NCBI RefSeq assembly: GCF_036053395.1
Contig: NZ_CP107942.1
Coordinates: forward strand, 1,020,501 to 1,084,500
Origin: Actinoplanes sp. NBC_00393
GTDB lineage: Bacteria; Actinomycetota; Actinomycetes; Mycobacteriales; Micromonosporaceae
DNA: 64,000 bases
Reading direction: 5' to 3'
This document shows positions 26,947-35,072 of the stretch, in pieces. The position numbers were made by a program, and so were the translations under genes. The notes under the pieces were generated by a model, which saw only the letters and a list, made by a program, of their open reading frames with translations, searched no databases and was not told where the DNA came from. The first letter of the stretch is position 1. Each line of letters opens with the position of its first letter.

Positions 26947-27837
26947 ATGTCCCGACGCTACGACCTGCTGCGCCGCATCGAGGAGCTCGACCCGGTCCGC
27001 GACCACCTGGAGATCTACCAGCTGTCGGCCGGCCGGGAGTTCCCGTGGGACTACACGCGGGCCCTGGAGTTCGCCCTCTTCCGCACCTACTGCGTGCCGA
27101 GCATCTCGCGGCTGCTCGCGGCCACCGGCGAGTTCCGCGAGAGGCCGCAGAAGCGTTACGACGACACCGCTCTGCTGATGGCCGAGGTCGCCGCGCACGG
27201 CTACGACTCGCCACGCGGCAAAGAGGCGCTGCGGGTGATCAATCGCGCGCACGGGCGGTATGCGATCACCAACGACGACATGCTCTACGTGCTGTCCACC
27301 TTCGTCTACGACCCGATCGACTGGCTGGACCGGTATGGGTGGCGGCCGCTGCACGATCATGAACGCCTGGCGGCGTTCTATTACTACAGCGAGGTCGGCA
27401 AACGGATGGGCATCCGGGACATTCCGGCGGAGTTCGCCGCCTATAAGGCCTTCAAGCAGGATTACGAGGAACGCGAATTCGTCTACTCCGATACCAACGG
27501 GGAGATCGGGAAGTACACCGTCGAGCTGTTCGCGGCGTGGTTCCCGGCCTTCCTCCGGCCGGTCGCGCGATTGGGCGTGCGCGGCATGTTGGACGAACCG
27601 ATGCTGCGCGCCTTCGGCTTCAAGCCGGCGCCGCGCTGGGTCCCGGCGCTGGCCACAGCCGGGCTGAAGGCCCGTGCGCGGTTCCTGCGCCTGCTGCCAC
27701 CACGCCGCGAATCGGTGCTGGCAGTCTCCCGCCGAAACCGCACCTATCCCGGCTATCCGGGCGGCCGCAATCCCTCCGAGCTGGGCGCGCAAGCCGCTCC
27801 CGACGATCTACCGGCCGAGTACCTGCGTCGTGGCTGA
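26947..27837 (+). CDS. MpaB/DUF2236-type oxygenase
   Basis: 296 residues. The pattern INRAHGRYAITNDDMLYVLS, TFVYDPIDWLDRYGWRPL and SEVGKRMGIRDIP is that of the MpaB/rubber-oxygenase catalytic family (DUF2236). Members such as the fungal farnesyl-cleaving MpaB and bacterial latex-clearing proteins cleave carbon-carbon double bonds oxidatively, often with heme. The His in RAHGRY is a candidate ligand. No signal peptide is seen, so it is probably cytoplasmic or membrane-associated. A GGAG ribosome-binding site precedes the ATG and the GntR operator lies upstream. Confidence 0.8.
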   Translation: MSRRYDLLRRIEELDPVRDHLEIYQLSAGREFPWDYTRALEFALFRTYCVPSISRLLAATGEFRERPQKRYDDTALLMAEVAAHGYDSPRGKEALRVINRAHGRYAITNDDMLYVLSTFVYDPIDWLDRYGWRPLHDHERLAAFYYYSEVGKRMGIRDIPAEFAAYKAFKQDYEEREFVYSDTNGEIGKYTVELFAAWFPAFLRPVARLGVRGMLDEPMLRAFGFKPAPRWVPALATAGLKARARFLRLLPPRRESVLAVSRRNRTYPGYPGGRNPSELGAQAAPDDLPAEYLRRG

Positions 27838-28282
27838 CCGGGTCCACGGCGCTGCCCTGACGCTGTGACTGCTGCTGCTACCGACGTGCGCTACTGCGTC
27901 TAGGAGATGCCGACCGGCCGCCTCGGCGAGGGCTTTGTCACCTCCCTTCAGCCGCCCGCGACCACCGCCTGGTCACCGGCTTGCTGTCCGCCGACCCGGA
28001 ACCGCTGGTCCTGCTCCTCACCACCGATGGCAGCCCCGTGCTGCCAAACGCAGCCACGCCGTCCCCGCTCGCTCGGCGCGATCATCCGGGCCGTTCAGGC
28101 CCCAGCGCGCCCGCGGGAAGAACCATGCACGCACGCTGGTCAGTTGTGAGCGTCTTTCGTGGTTGACGCGCGCGGCAGTGCCGGAAGCGGTGATAGTGGG
28201 GACCGGAGACGCCGCCGGTTCGCCCTGGTTGAAGCTGGTTTGCCCGGCGTCCCAGGGGTCGACTTCGCGGGGGAACACGAAG
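27838..28282. other. 445-base intergenic region
   Basis: No gene can be supported. One frame from about 27970 reads LLSADPEPLVLLLTTDGSPV, which looks protein-like but has no start signal and soon becomes Arg/Pro-rich. It could be a very decayed fragment. No clear promoter with both hexamers is visible for the surface protein gene that follows. Confidence 0.35.
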
Positions 28283-31200
28283 ATGAGGACAGTTCAGGGC
28301 GTGCGTCGCGGGGTCGCCGGCCTGCTCGCCACAGCGGTGGCCGGGCTGGTCCTGGTCACCACTTCCCGAGAGGCCGAAGCCACGGTCGACGGGCACGTCG
28401 CCGGCGCTGTCACCTACATAACCTCGGGCAACGACGGGTCGATCCTGCGGATCGGCCCGGACGGGCAGACCGAAACGATCCCCGCGGACGACGGAGCTTT
28501 CTACACCGGCGTGGCCATCGGCGACGACGGCGCCGTCTACGCCTCCGATTCCGGCCTGGACCGGGTCGTCGAGATCCTTCCGGATGGCAACCTCGACGAA
28601 TTGGCGTTCACCGGCTTAGACGATCCCACTGGGGTGGCGGTGGACGACAGCGGCACGGTCTACGTCGCCGACGGCGGCAACGCGCGGGTCGTCGCCCTGA
28701 CCAGCGCTGGCGCCGAGTCGAACCTACCGATAACCGGGCTCGAGGAGGCCGCCCCCGAGTTGGTGGACCCGCGAGCCGTCGCCGTCACCGGCGACGGCAT
28801 CGTCTACGTGACCGACCGTTCCACCCCGAGCCGGCTGATCAAGTTCGAACCGCCCAGCACGGTGACCGTGCTGGTGGAGGAACAGATCGAGAACCCGTCC
28901 GGAGTGGCTGTAGACCGGCTCGGTGACGTCTACGTCTCGGGCACAGCTGATGGCGTGGTCGCAATGCTCTCGCCCAGTCGCAGCGACCTGCTTTCGGGAG
29001 CAGCCGGCCCCGCGGGCATCGCCGCGCCCGTCGCCACCAAACCCTATGTGGCGCTGTCCGGAAGCGGCCGGCTCGTGGAGGCGATCAGCAACCAGCCCGT
29101 GATCACCGGCCTCGACGATCCGCGGGCCGTCGCGATGCTCAAGGTGCCGGACGCCCCCACAGACGTAGCCGCGGGCATCGGCAACGAGACGGCGCTGGTC
29201 TCCTGGACGGCCCCGGAGGACAACGGCGGGAACCCGGCCAACTGGTACGAGGTCACCTCCGATCCGGGCGGCTTCACCTGCACCACCTCCCAGCTCTCCT
29301 GCGAGGTAACCGGCCTCACCAACGGAACGCCCTATACATTCACGGTCCGCGCCTCCAACACCGGCGACAACATGACCGGTGGATCATTGGTGAGCGTCGA
29401 CTCGAACCCGATCACCCCCGAGGACGTCTACGTCCCGAGCGTCCCGGCCGCCCTGACCATCGTGCCCGGCAATGCCACTGCCGCGTTGTCGATCACTCCC
29501 GGCGACGACGGCGGTCTGCCCGTCGACCGCTGGGAGGTCTCCATCGACGACGGCGAGACCTGGACGCCTCTGGACCACTTGGTCGACGACGAAGGCACCG
29601 TGGTGGCCTCGCTCGACGACCTGGACAACGACCGGCTCTACGACGTGCGGGTTCGCGGCGTGAACGGCGTCGGCGAGGGCGCGGAAATCGCCGAGTCGGT
29701 GACCCCGGTGCCTGATCTGCCGGGCGACCCGGCCTGGATCACGGCCACCCCGCAGGATCGCGGCGCCGACCTCACGATCGAGCCCGGCGCCACCGGCGGC
29801 GGCACCCTCACCTTCGAGTACTCCCTCAACGCGGGTCAGACCTGGACCGCGCTGTCGACCGACCCGACCGGCGAGCAGGACACCACCGTCGACGCGAGCA
29901 TCGGAGACCTCGTCAACGGGCAGGAATACACGGTCTGGGTTCAAGCGAGGAACAGCCGTGGGTCATCCTCCGGGTACGCAGCCGTGGCAGTGACCCCGGC
30001 GACGGTCCCGGACCCGCCCACCGACCTGGCCGCCACTCCCGGTGACGTATCCGCCCATGTCACCTTCGAGCCGCCGGCCGAGGACGGCGGCCTGCCCGTC
30101 GACGGCTATGAGTACGCCCTCGACTCGGAGGACGACTGGTTCGACCTGGACGTCGTGACGGGCGAGGGGGACACCCAGGAAGCGCCGATCCCCGGTCTCA
30201 CCAACGGGCAGGAGTACACGATCTATGTCCGCGCGGTGAACGAGATCGGCGGGTCGACGGCCGCTTCCGACACCGTCACCCCGGCCGGTCCGGCGGGCGC
30301 GCCGACCGCTCTGGAAGCCACCCGCTCCAACGAGTCCGCGACCATCGTCTTCGAACCGCCCGCCGAGGACGGCGGCGGCGAGAACATGGGCTTCGAGGTT
30401 TCGCTCAATAACGGATCTACCTGGGCCTCACTCATCACGACCCCGGTCGACGGTTCCGCCACCGCACGCACTGCCACTCTGAGCTCGCTCACCAACGGAG
30501 TGACGTACACGATCCGAGTCCGTGCGGTGACCAGCGCCGGCCCCGGTGCCGCCGGCCTCGCCGACACCGTCACTCCCGCCACCGTCCCCGCAGCACCCAG
30601 CGATGCCACCGCCACCCCGGCCGACGGAGCACTCGACGTCAAGTTTGAGCCCCCGGCCGACAACGGCGGCGACGAGATCACCCGCTACGACGTGTCCCTC
30701 AACGGCGGATCCACTTGGGCACCGCTCACCAGCTCCCCGACCGGCGACGGAGCCACCTCGTTGTCCGCGACGATCAGCCCACTGGCCAACGACGAGTTGC
30801 ACACCGCCTACATCCGCGCCGTGAACAGCGTCGGCCCCGGCATCGCCTATGCCACCGTTTCCGGCACCCCCACGGCCGTCCCGGCCAGCCCCAGCCCGTC
30901 ACCAAGCGTGTCGGAGAGTCCGAGCCCATCACCGAGCGTTTCGGAGAGCTCCAGCCCGTCGGAGAGCTCGAGCCCGTCGGAGAGCTCGAGCCCGTCGGAG
31001 AGCCCGAGCCCGTCGCCAAGCGAGTCGGAAAGTCCCAGCCCGTCACCCACGACCGCGAGCCCCTCCCCGTCACCCACGACCGCCCCGCCGACGAGCCCGC
31101 CCACCAGCCCTTCGACGACTCCGCCGACGACAGCCCCGCCCACGACGACTCCGACAACCGTCCCGCCCACCACCCCGCCGGCGTCGCCGACACCAACCGT

Positions 31201-32071
31201 CACGCTGTCACCGACCGTGCCACCGACGACCAGCCCTGTCGCGATCCCGAGCCCGACCGCGACGACCAGCCCTGCAGCGAGCCTCACCCCAACGACGAGC
31301 CCGACCACCAGCCCGGAGCCCACGCCGTCTGCCGGTGTGCCTGCCGCGCCCGGTGGGGTGACCGCCGTCGCCGGTATCTCGTCGATCGAGGTTTCCTGGA
31401 CTGCCCCGGCCGGGGACGGCCAAGCCACCAGCTACCGGGCGATCGCTGACCCCGGCCCGGCCACCTGCACCACGAGCGGCACAAGCTGTGTCCTCGGCGC
31501 GGACCCCGGCACCTCCTACCGGGTCACCGTTGTCGCCATCGGCGCCGGCGGTGAGTCCGGGCCGTCCAACCCGTCCGGCGCGGTGACGCCGACGGCGTTG
31601 GAGATCCCCGCGGAGGCGCCGGTGGGTGACGGCGACCTGACCACCGATGAGGGCACGCCGGCGACCATCATTCCCGGCGATCAGATCACCATCGTCGGTG
31701 AGGGGTACGCGCCGCACTCGACCGTCACGATCACCGTCTACTCCGAGCCGCACATTCTCGGCACCGGTGTTGCTGACGGTGACGGCATCGCCCGCATCAC
31801 GGTCAGCCTGCCGCCTGGGCTCGCACCGGGTGACCATGCGATCGTCGCCGCGGGTGTCGACCCGAACGGTGAGCCGTTCGCGCTGCGGATGGACGTCACC
31901 GCCATTGCCAGCGGCGAGGACAGCGTCGACGCGAGCCCGGATGATGACTCCAACCTGCCGACGACCGGTGCCGCGATCATGTCCATGCTCGGCGCAGGAG
32001 CGATCATGACCATCACCGGCATCGCCCTGACTGTGGCGGGCAATGTGCGACGGCGCCAGCGACGCCACTGA
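28283..32071 (+). CDS. LPXTG-anchored surface protein with NHL propeller and fibronectin III repeats
   Basis: 1262 residues from ATG 28283. In order: a signal peptide (about 1-34), an NHL-type beta-propeller (about 40-289, with units such as GVAVDDSGTVYVADGGNARV), and six fibronectin III-like domains (about 290-865). A Ser/Pro/Glu then Thr/Pro linker (about 866-1015), a seventh fibronectin domain (1020-1098) and an Ig-like domain (about 1119-1208) follow. The sorting signal has LPTTG at 1225-1229, a hydrophobic helix and RRRQRRH. Sortase should attach it to peptidoglycan, the linker spanning the wall. It may mediate adhesion or carbohydrate binding; no enzyme domain is visible. A strong hairpin follows the stop. 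Confidence 0.88.
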   Translation: MRTVQGVRRGVAGLLATAVAGLVLVTTSREAEATVDGHVAGAVTYITSGNDGSILRIGPDGQTETIPADDGAFYTGVAIGDDGAVYASDSGLDRVVEILPDGNLDELAFTGLDDPTGVAVDDSGTVYVADGGNARVVALTSAGAESNLPITGLEEAAPELVDPRAVAVTGDGIVYVTDRSTPSRLIKFEPPSTVTVLVEEQIENPSGVAVDRLGDVYVSGTADGVVAMLSPSRSDLLSGAAGPAGIAAPVATKPYVALSGSGRLVEAISNQPVITGLDDPRAVAMLKVPDAPTDVAAGIGNETALVSWTAPEDNGGNPANWYEVTSDPGGFTCTTSQLSCEVTGLTNGTPYTFTVRASNTGDNMTGGSLVSVDSNPITPEDVYVPSVPAALTIVPGNATAALSITPGDDGGLPVDRWEVSIDDGETWTPLDHLVDDEGTVVASLDDLDNDRLYDVRVRGVNGVGEGAEIAESVTPVPDLPGDPAWITATPQDRGADLTIEPGATGGGTLTFEYSLNAGQTWTALSTDPTGEQDTTVDASIGDLVNGQEYTVWVQARNSRGSSSGYAAVAVTPATVPDPPTDLAATPGDVSAHVTFEPPAEDGGLPVDGYEYALDSEDDWFDLDVVTGEGDTQEAPIPGLTNGQEYTIYVRAVNEIGGSTAASDTVTPAGPAGAPTALEATRSNESATIVFEPPAEDGGGENMGFEVSLNNGSTWASLITTPVDGSATARTATLSSLTNGVTYTIRVRAVTSAGPGAAGLADTVTPATVPAAPSDATATPADGALDVKFEPPADNGGDEITRYDVSLNGGSTWAPLTSSPTGDGATSLSATISPLANDELHTAYIRAVNSVGPGIAYATVSGTPTAVPASPSPSPSVSESPSPSPSVSESSSPSESSSPSESSSPSESPSPSPSESESPSPSPTTASPSPSPTTAPPTSPPTSPSTTPPTTAPPTTTPTTVPPTTPPASPTPTVTLSPTVPPTTSPVAIPSPTATTSPAASLTPTTSPTTSPEPTPSAGVPAAPGGVTAVAGISSIEVSWTAPAGDGQATSYRAIADPGPATCTTSGTSCVLGADPGTSYRVTVVAIGAGGESGPSNPSGAVTPTALEIPAEAPVGDGDLTTDEGTPATIIPGDQITIVGEGYAPHSTVTITVYSEPHILGTGVADGDGIARITVSLPPGLAPGDHAIVAAGVDPNGEPFALRMDVTAIASGEDSVDASPDDDSNLPTTGAAIMSMLGAGAIMTITGIALTVAGNVRRRQRRH
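30886..31330 (+). repeat. Ser/Pro and Thr/Pro coding repeats in the surface protein
   Basis: The linker of the LPXTG protein is built from short repeats: SPSESS units encoded by near-identical 18-base copies around 30950-31010, then TTxPPT-type units. Such repeats are prone to copy-number change by slippage. Length variation would alter how far the domains project from the cell. Confidence 0.7.
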
Positions 32072-32113
32072 ATCCGACCAGCCGAGCGCCGACGCAACAG
32101 AAGGCGAGAGGCG

Positions 32114-32152
32114 CGCGCTGAGCGCACCCCCACGAGGGGTGCGCTCAGCGCG
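32114..32152. terminator. Perfect 17-bp bidirectional terminator hairpin
   Basis: CGCGCTGAGCGCACCCC (32114-32130) pairs perfectly with GGGGTGCGCTCAGCGCG (32136-32152) around a CACGA loop. It lies between the convergent surface protein and DUF2236 genes and overlaps the stop of the latter. Confidence 0.85.
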
Positions 32153-32954
32153 AAGCCAGCGGGTTCCGGCGACGGGACAGGCGCTTGCGGTAGTCGCGCA
32201 GGTAGAAATCCTTAGGGGCGTAGCGCACCCGCCCCGGCAACCGCGGATAGACGGCCGCGGTGCCCGACAGCACCCGGTCGAGGAGTTTCTCGCGGCGCGG
32301 CGACCACGGCAGTCCGAAGCCGTCCCGGATCGGGGCCGGCAGCAGGCCGACGGTGACGAAACGGTTGAGGGGGACGGCCGGGCGCAATGCCACCGGGAGG
32401 CCTTCCGGCCAGAGCAGGGTGTTGGCGATGCGCCGCCCTGAATCGTTGACCTCGATGGTGGCGATCATGTGGTCCCAGTAGGCGCTGAAGGCCGCGCGGT
32501 CGGCCGGCCACGCCGATTCGGGGCAGCCGATGGCGGTGGCCAGCACGCTGTACTGCTGGTAGCAGACGTCGGCCTCGGCGGGCGGGAGCGGGCCCAAGAC
32601 GCGTTCGTAGAGCAGCATCGCGGTGTCGAACAGCGTGGCGTTCACCCAGACCTGCAGGGCTGGGTCGTTGGCGGTGTAGCCGGGCCCGGTGACCTTGGAG
32701 TGCATGGCGGCCACCGCGCGGCTGATGGTCTGCGCCTCGGCGCGGGTGCCGTAGAGCACGCCGTAGACGTAGCTCATCGTGGTGCGCAGCCGGTCCAGCG
32801 GGCGGTCGGCGAAGGAGCTGTGGTCGAGGACGCCCTGGGCGACGGCGGGGTGGGCGATCTGCAGGAGGGTGGCGCGTCCGCCGCCGGCCAGCAGCAGCCC
32901 TTCCCCGGCCACCCTGCGGATGACAGCGGAGTCTTCGAATAGGCCTTCATCCAT
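32145..32954 (-). CDS. MpaB/DUF2236-family oxygenase, second copy
   Basis: 269 residues of the shorter bacterial DUF2236 type. Typical blocks are GGRATLLQIAHPAVAQGVLD, RLRTTMSYVYGVLYGT, VNATLFDTAMLLYERVLGPL and DGFGLPWSPRREKLLDRV, with an Arg/Lys-rich end. The His in IAHPAVA is the candidate heme or metal ligand. It is only distantly similar to the enzyme at 26947. It follows the alcohol dehydrogenase gene by 50 bases on the same strand, and direct repeats in that gap may control it separately. Confidence 0.82.
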   Translation of the reverse strand: MDEGLFEDSAVIRRVAGEGLLLAGGGRATLLQIAHPAVAQGVLDHSSFADRPLDRLRTTMSYVYGVLYGTRAEAQTISRAVAAMHSKVTGPGYTANDPALQVWVNATLFDTAMLLYERVLGPLPPAEADVCYQQYSVLATAIGCPESAWPADRAAFSAYWDHMIATIEVNDSGRRIANTLLWPEGLPVALRPAVPLNRFVTVGLLPAPIRDGFGLPWSPRREKLLDRVLSGTAAVYPRLPGRVRYAPKDFYLRDYRKRLSRRRNPLASR

Positions 32955-32967
32955 GCCATGAACTGTA

Positions 32968-33012
32968 AACCGCGGTTAACTTATCGCCGCCCGGGGAATC
33001 GCGGCTAACTTA
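32968..33012. promoter_or_regulatory. Candidate operator repeats upstream of the DUF2236 gene
   Basis: AACCGCGGTT (32968-32977) is a perfect palindrome. It overlaps CGCGGTTAACTTA (32971-32983), which recurs as CGCGGCTAACTTA at 33000-33012, 29 bp away. The second copy covers the alcohol dehydrogenase stop codon. Two phased half-sites suggest a regulator site. Confidence 0.45.
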
Positions 33013-34042
33013 CCCGGAGCACCGGCTTGACCACCCGGCCGGCGAAGGCGTCCCGGGCGGCAGTCTCGATCTCCGTGAACGGGTACTCCGTAATGATCTT
33101 GTCGAGCGGAAGCTGAAGGTCGATCAACTGCGGGATCAACGACGTGGGTACGGCATCGCCCTCGATGACGCCACGGATGCGCAGCCCGTTGGTCATCACG
33201 GTCATGATGTCGATCTCGGCTTTCGCGCCGATGCCGACCAGCGCGAGCGTCCCCTGCCGCTGCAGCGAGCGCAGCGCCCGGTCGATCACGTCGGGCCGTC
33301 CGGTGGTGTCGATGGCGAAGTCGGCGCGCCCTGAATTGGGCAACGACGGCAACGCCGAGGACGCTCCGAACGACGTGGCCAGGTCCCGGCGCGCTTCCAC
33401 CGGGTCGATGGCGATCACCGTGCACCCCCGAGCGACCGCGGCCATCACCGCGCACAGCCCGACACTGCCGGCACCCAGGACCAACACGGTGGCGCCCGGC
33501 GCCGGGTCGAAGACGTTGAGCACCGTCCCGGCGCCGGTCTGCACGCTGCAGCCGAGCGGCGCGGCCAGGACGGGGGAGAGGTCGGCAGGGATCTTCACGG
33601 TGTTGCTTTCGTACGCCACCGCGTACGTAGCAAAACTCGACTGCCCGAAGAAGTTGCCGTAGACAACGCCCCCGTCCCGCGACAGCGGACTGCTCCCGTC
33701 AGCCCGCGCACCCCGCGAGTTGAGCGCGCTCCGCAGGCAGTAGGCCGGAGCCCCGCCCCGGCATTGCGCACACTCCCCGCAGCTGCGGAAACTCAGGCAC
33801 ACCGCATCCCCCGGCACCACCGAGGTGACCTGCGACCCGACGGCTTCGACGACGCCCGCGCCCTCGTGACCGAAGACCATCGGGAGCAGGGGCCAGTTCC
33901 GCCGCATGATCAGGTCGGTGTGGCAGATCCCGGCCGCGGTGATCCGGACCAGGATCTCGTCCGGGCGCGGCGGCTCGATCTCGACGTCGCGCAGGGTGAA
34001 GGGCCCACCGGGCGACTCGACCAGGGCCGCGACGGCCCGCAC
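33005..34042 (-). CDS. Zinc-dependent alcohol dehydrogenase (aryl/allylic alcohol type)
   Basis: 345 residues from a GTG that overlaps the TAG of the upstream gene by one base. It is a class III-like medium-chain dehydrogenase. It has catalytic zinc ligands in AAGICHTDL and FGHEGAGVVEAVG, structural-zinc cysteines in CGECAQCRGGAPAYC, and the NAD-binding turn LGAGSVGLCAV. The insert after the zinc lobe (YGNFFGQSSFATYAV) is typical of aryl- and terpenoid-alcohol enzymes. It is part of the TetR/DUF4334 operon and would oxidise an alcohol to an aldehyde or ketone. Confidence 0.9.
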   Translation of the reverse strand: MRAVAALVESPGGPFTLRDVEIEPPRPDEILVRITAAGICHTDLIMRRNWPLLPMVFGHEGAGVVEAVGSQVTSVVPGDAVCLSFRSCGECAQCRGGAPAYCLRSALNSRGARADGSSPLSRDGGVVYGNFFGQSSFATYAVAYESNTVKIPADLSPVLAAPLGCSVQTGAGTVLNVFDPAPGATVLVLGAGSVGLCAVMAAVARGCTVIAIDPVEARRDLATSFGASSALPSLPNSGRADFAIDTTGRPDVIDRALRSLQRQGTLALVGIGAKAEIDIMTVMTNGLRIRGVIEGDAVPTSLIPQLIDLQLPLDKIITEYPFTEIETAARDAFAGRVVKPVLRVS

Positions 34043-34491
34043 TAGTCGCGCTCCAGGTAGAAGTAGTAGAACCGGTCCCCGTCGCGTACGCCCTTGCCGT
34101 TCATCACGCCGAGCAGCGTCCGAGAGTCGACCCGTTTGAAGTGGTCGAGCACCGGTTTGCCGTCGTACACCATCGTGGCCGTCGACTCGCCACGGAACTC
34201 GACCATCCACAGCGAGGCCCCGCCGCCGGCGAGCTCCTCATTCGAATAGAGCGAACCTGACCCGTCACGGCAGACCAGCGGCGCCACCTCGGTCAACGAG
34301 GTGAACGTCTTGCCGTACCAGCCGATCTTGGCGAGGGTGCCCTCGAACCGGTGCCCGGTGACGAACTCGCCGCCTTTCCAGGTGCCGAGGATCTCCTCGG
34401 GCCGGACCGGCTCCAGCTGAGCCCAGATCTCGTCGAGCTCTTCCGTGGTCACCTTGCCGCCGTCGCGCAGAATTTCGAGGAAGCGGTTCAT
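34042..34491 (-). CDS. DUF4334 (GXWXG) protein
   Basis: 149 residues with the N-terminal GXWXG motif (LGTWKGGEFVTGH) followed by the DUF4334 beta-rich domain (SLWMVEFRGESTATMVYDG, VDSRTLLGVMNGKG). The fold is lipocalin-like and probably binds a small hydrophobic ligand. The family is often found next to dehydrogenases and TetR regulators. It overlaps the downstream alcohol dehydrogenase start by one base. Its ATG follows directly after the TetR operator, leaving very little room for a leader. Confidence 0.82.
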   Translation of the reverse strand: MNRFLEILRDGGKVTTEELDEIWAQLEPVRPEEILGTWKGGEFVTGHRFEGTLAKIGWYGKTFTSLTEVAPLVCRDGSGSLYSNEELAGGGASLWMVEFRGESTATMVYDGKPVLDHFKRVDSRTLLGVMNGKGVRDGDRFYYFYLERD

Positions 34492-34492
34492 C

Positions 34493-34518
34493 CTGACAAT
34501 ATTTGCAAATAATGTCAG
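34493..34518. promoter_or_regulatory. TetR operator palindrome overlapping the tetR stop codon
   Basis: Outer arms CTGACA (34493-34498) and TGTCAG (34513-34518) flank a perfect inner palindrome ATTTGCAAAT (34501-34510). The whole 26-bp dyad fails only at two A/A positions. It covers the tetR stop and the 23-base gap before the DUF4334 ATG. Binding of the adjacent TetR protein here would control the DUF4334-adh transcript. Confidence 0.7.
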
Positions 34519-35063
34519 CGAAGACCAGGGGCACCGTGTACGGCGAACGACGTGAGCCGGCCCAGCAGTCGGAGCGCCTCGTCCCGGTCGTCGAGCTGCA
34601 CGGCGATGCCCTTCGCGCCGTAGAACAGGACCCGGGCCAGGTCGTCGAGCGGCCGGCCGAGCACGGTGAGCAGCGCCTCCACCATGGTCTGCTCGAACGC
34701 GGTCCAGTGATCACCGGCCCGGCTGCGGGTCTCGTCGATCAGCTCGGCGTCGAACCGGGCCCCGTCCCGGCGCGGCAGGTGCAGGTCGACCACGACGGAG
34801 AGCACGGCGGCCAGCCGTTCCGAGGTCTCGCCCGGCTTGCCCGCCTCGATCTGCGCCCGCCGGGCCAGGTCGTCGAGTCCCCACCGGACGGCGTCGCGGA
34901 ACACGTCCTCCTTGTTGCGGTAGTACTGGTAGAGGGCGGGCCGGGACACGTCCGCGGCCTGGGCGATCACGTCCATCGAGGTGCGGCGGTAGCCGTACCG
35001 GGCGAAGCAGCCGATCGCCGCCCGCATGAAGTGGTCGCGGCGCACCTCGGAGAGCTCTGGCAC
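34515..35063 (-). CDS. TetR family transcriptional regulator
   Basis: 182 residues from GTG 35063; a TTG two codons earlier is possible. The N-terminal TetR helix-turn-helix is clear: RDHFMRAAIGCFARYGYRRT then SMDVIAQAADVSRPALYQYY and RNKEDVFRDAV. The C-terminal helical domain would bind ligand and dimerise. It lies upstream of DUF4334 and alcohol dehydrogenase on the same strand, with its probable operator at its own 3' end. The ligand may be the hydrophobic substrate of this cluster. Confidence 0.9.
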   Translation of the reverse strand: MPELSEVRRDHFMRAAIGCFARYGYRRTSMDVIAQAADVSRPALYQYYRNKEDVFRDAVRWGLDDLARRAQIEAGKPGETSERLAAVLSVVVDLHLPRRDGARFDAELIDETRSRAGDHWTAFEQTMVEALLTVLGRPLDDLARVLFYGAKGIAVQLDDRDEALRLLGRLTSFAVHGAPGLR

Positions 35064-35072
35064 AGACAAAGC

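Noticed and set aside
27981..28166. A 61-codon ORF beginning MLSADPEPLVLLLTT
   Set aside because: The first 20 residues look protein-like, but there is no ribosome-binding site, no family match I can name, and the rest is Arg/Pro-rich.
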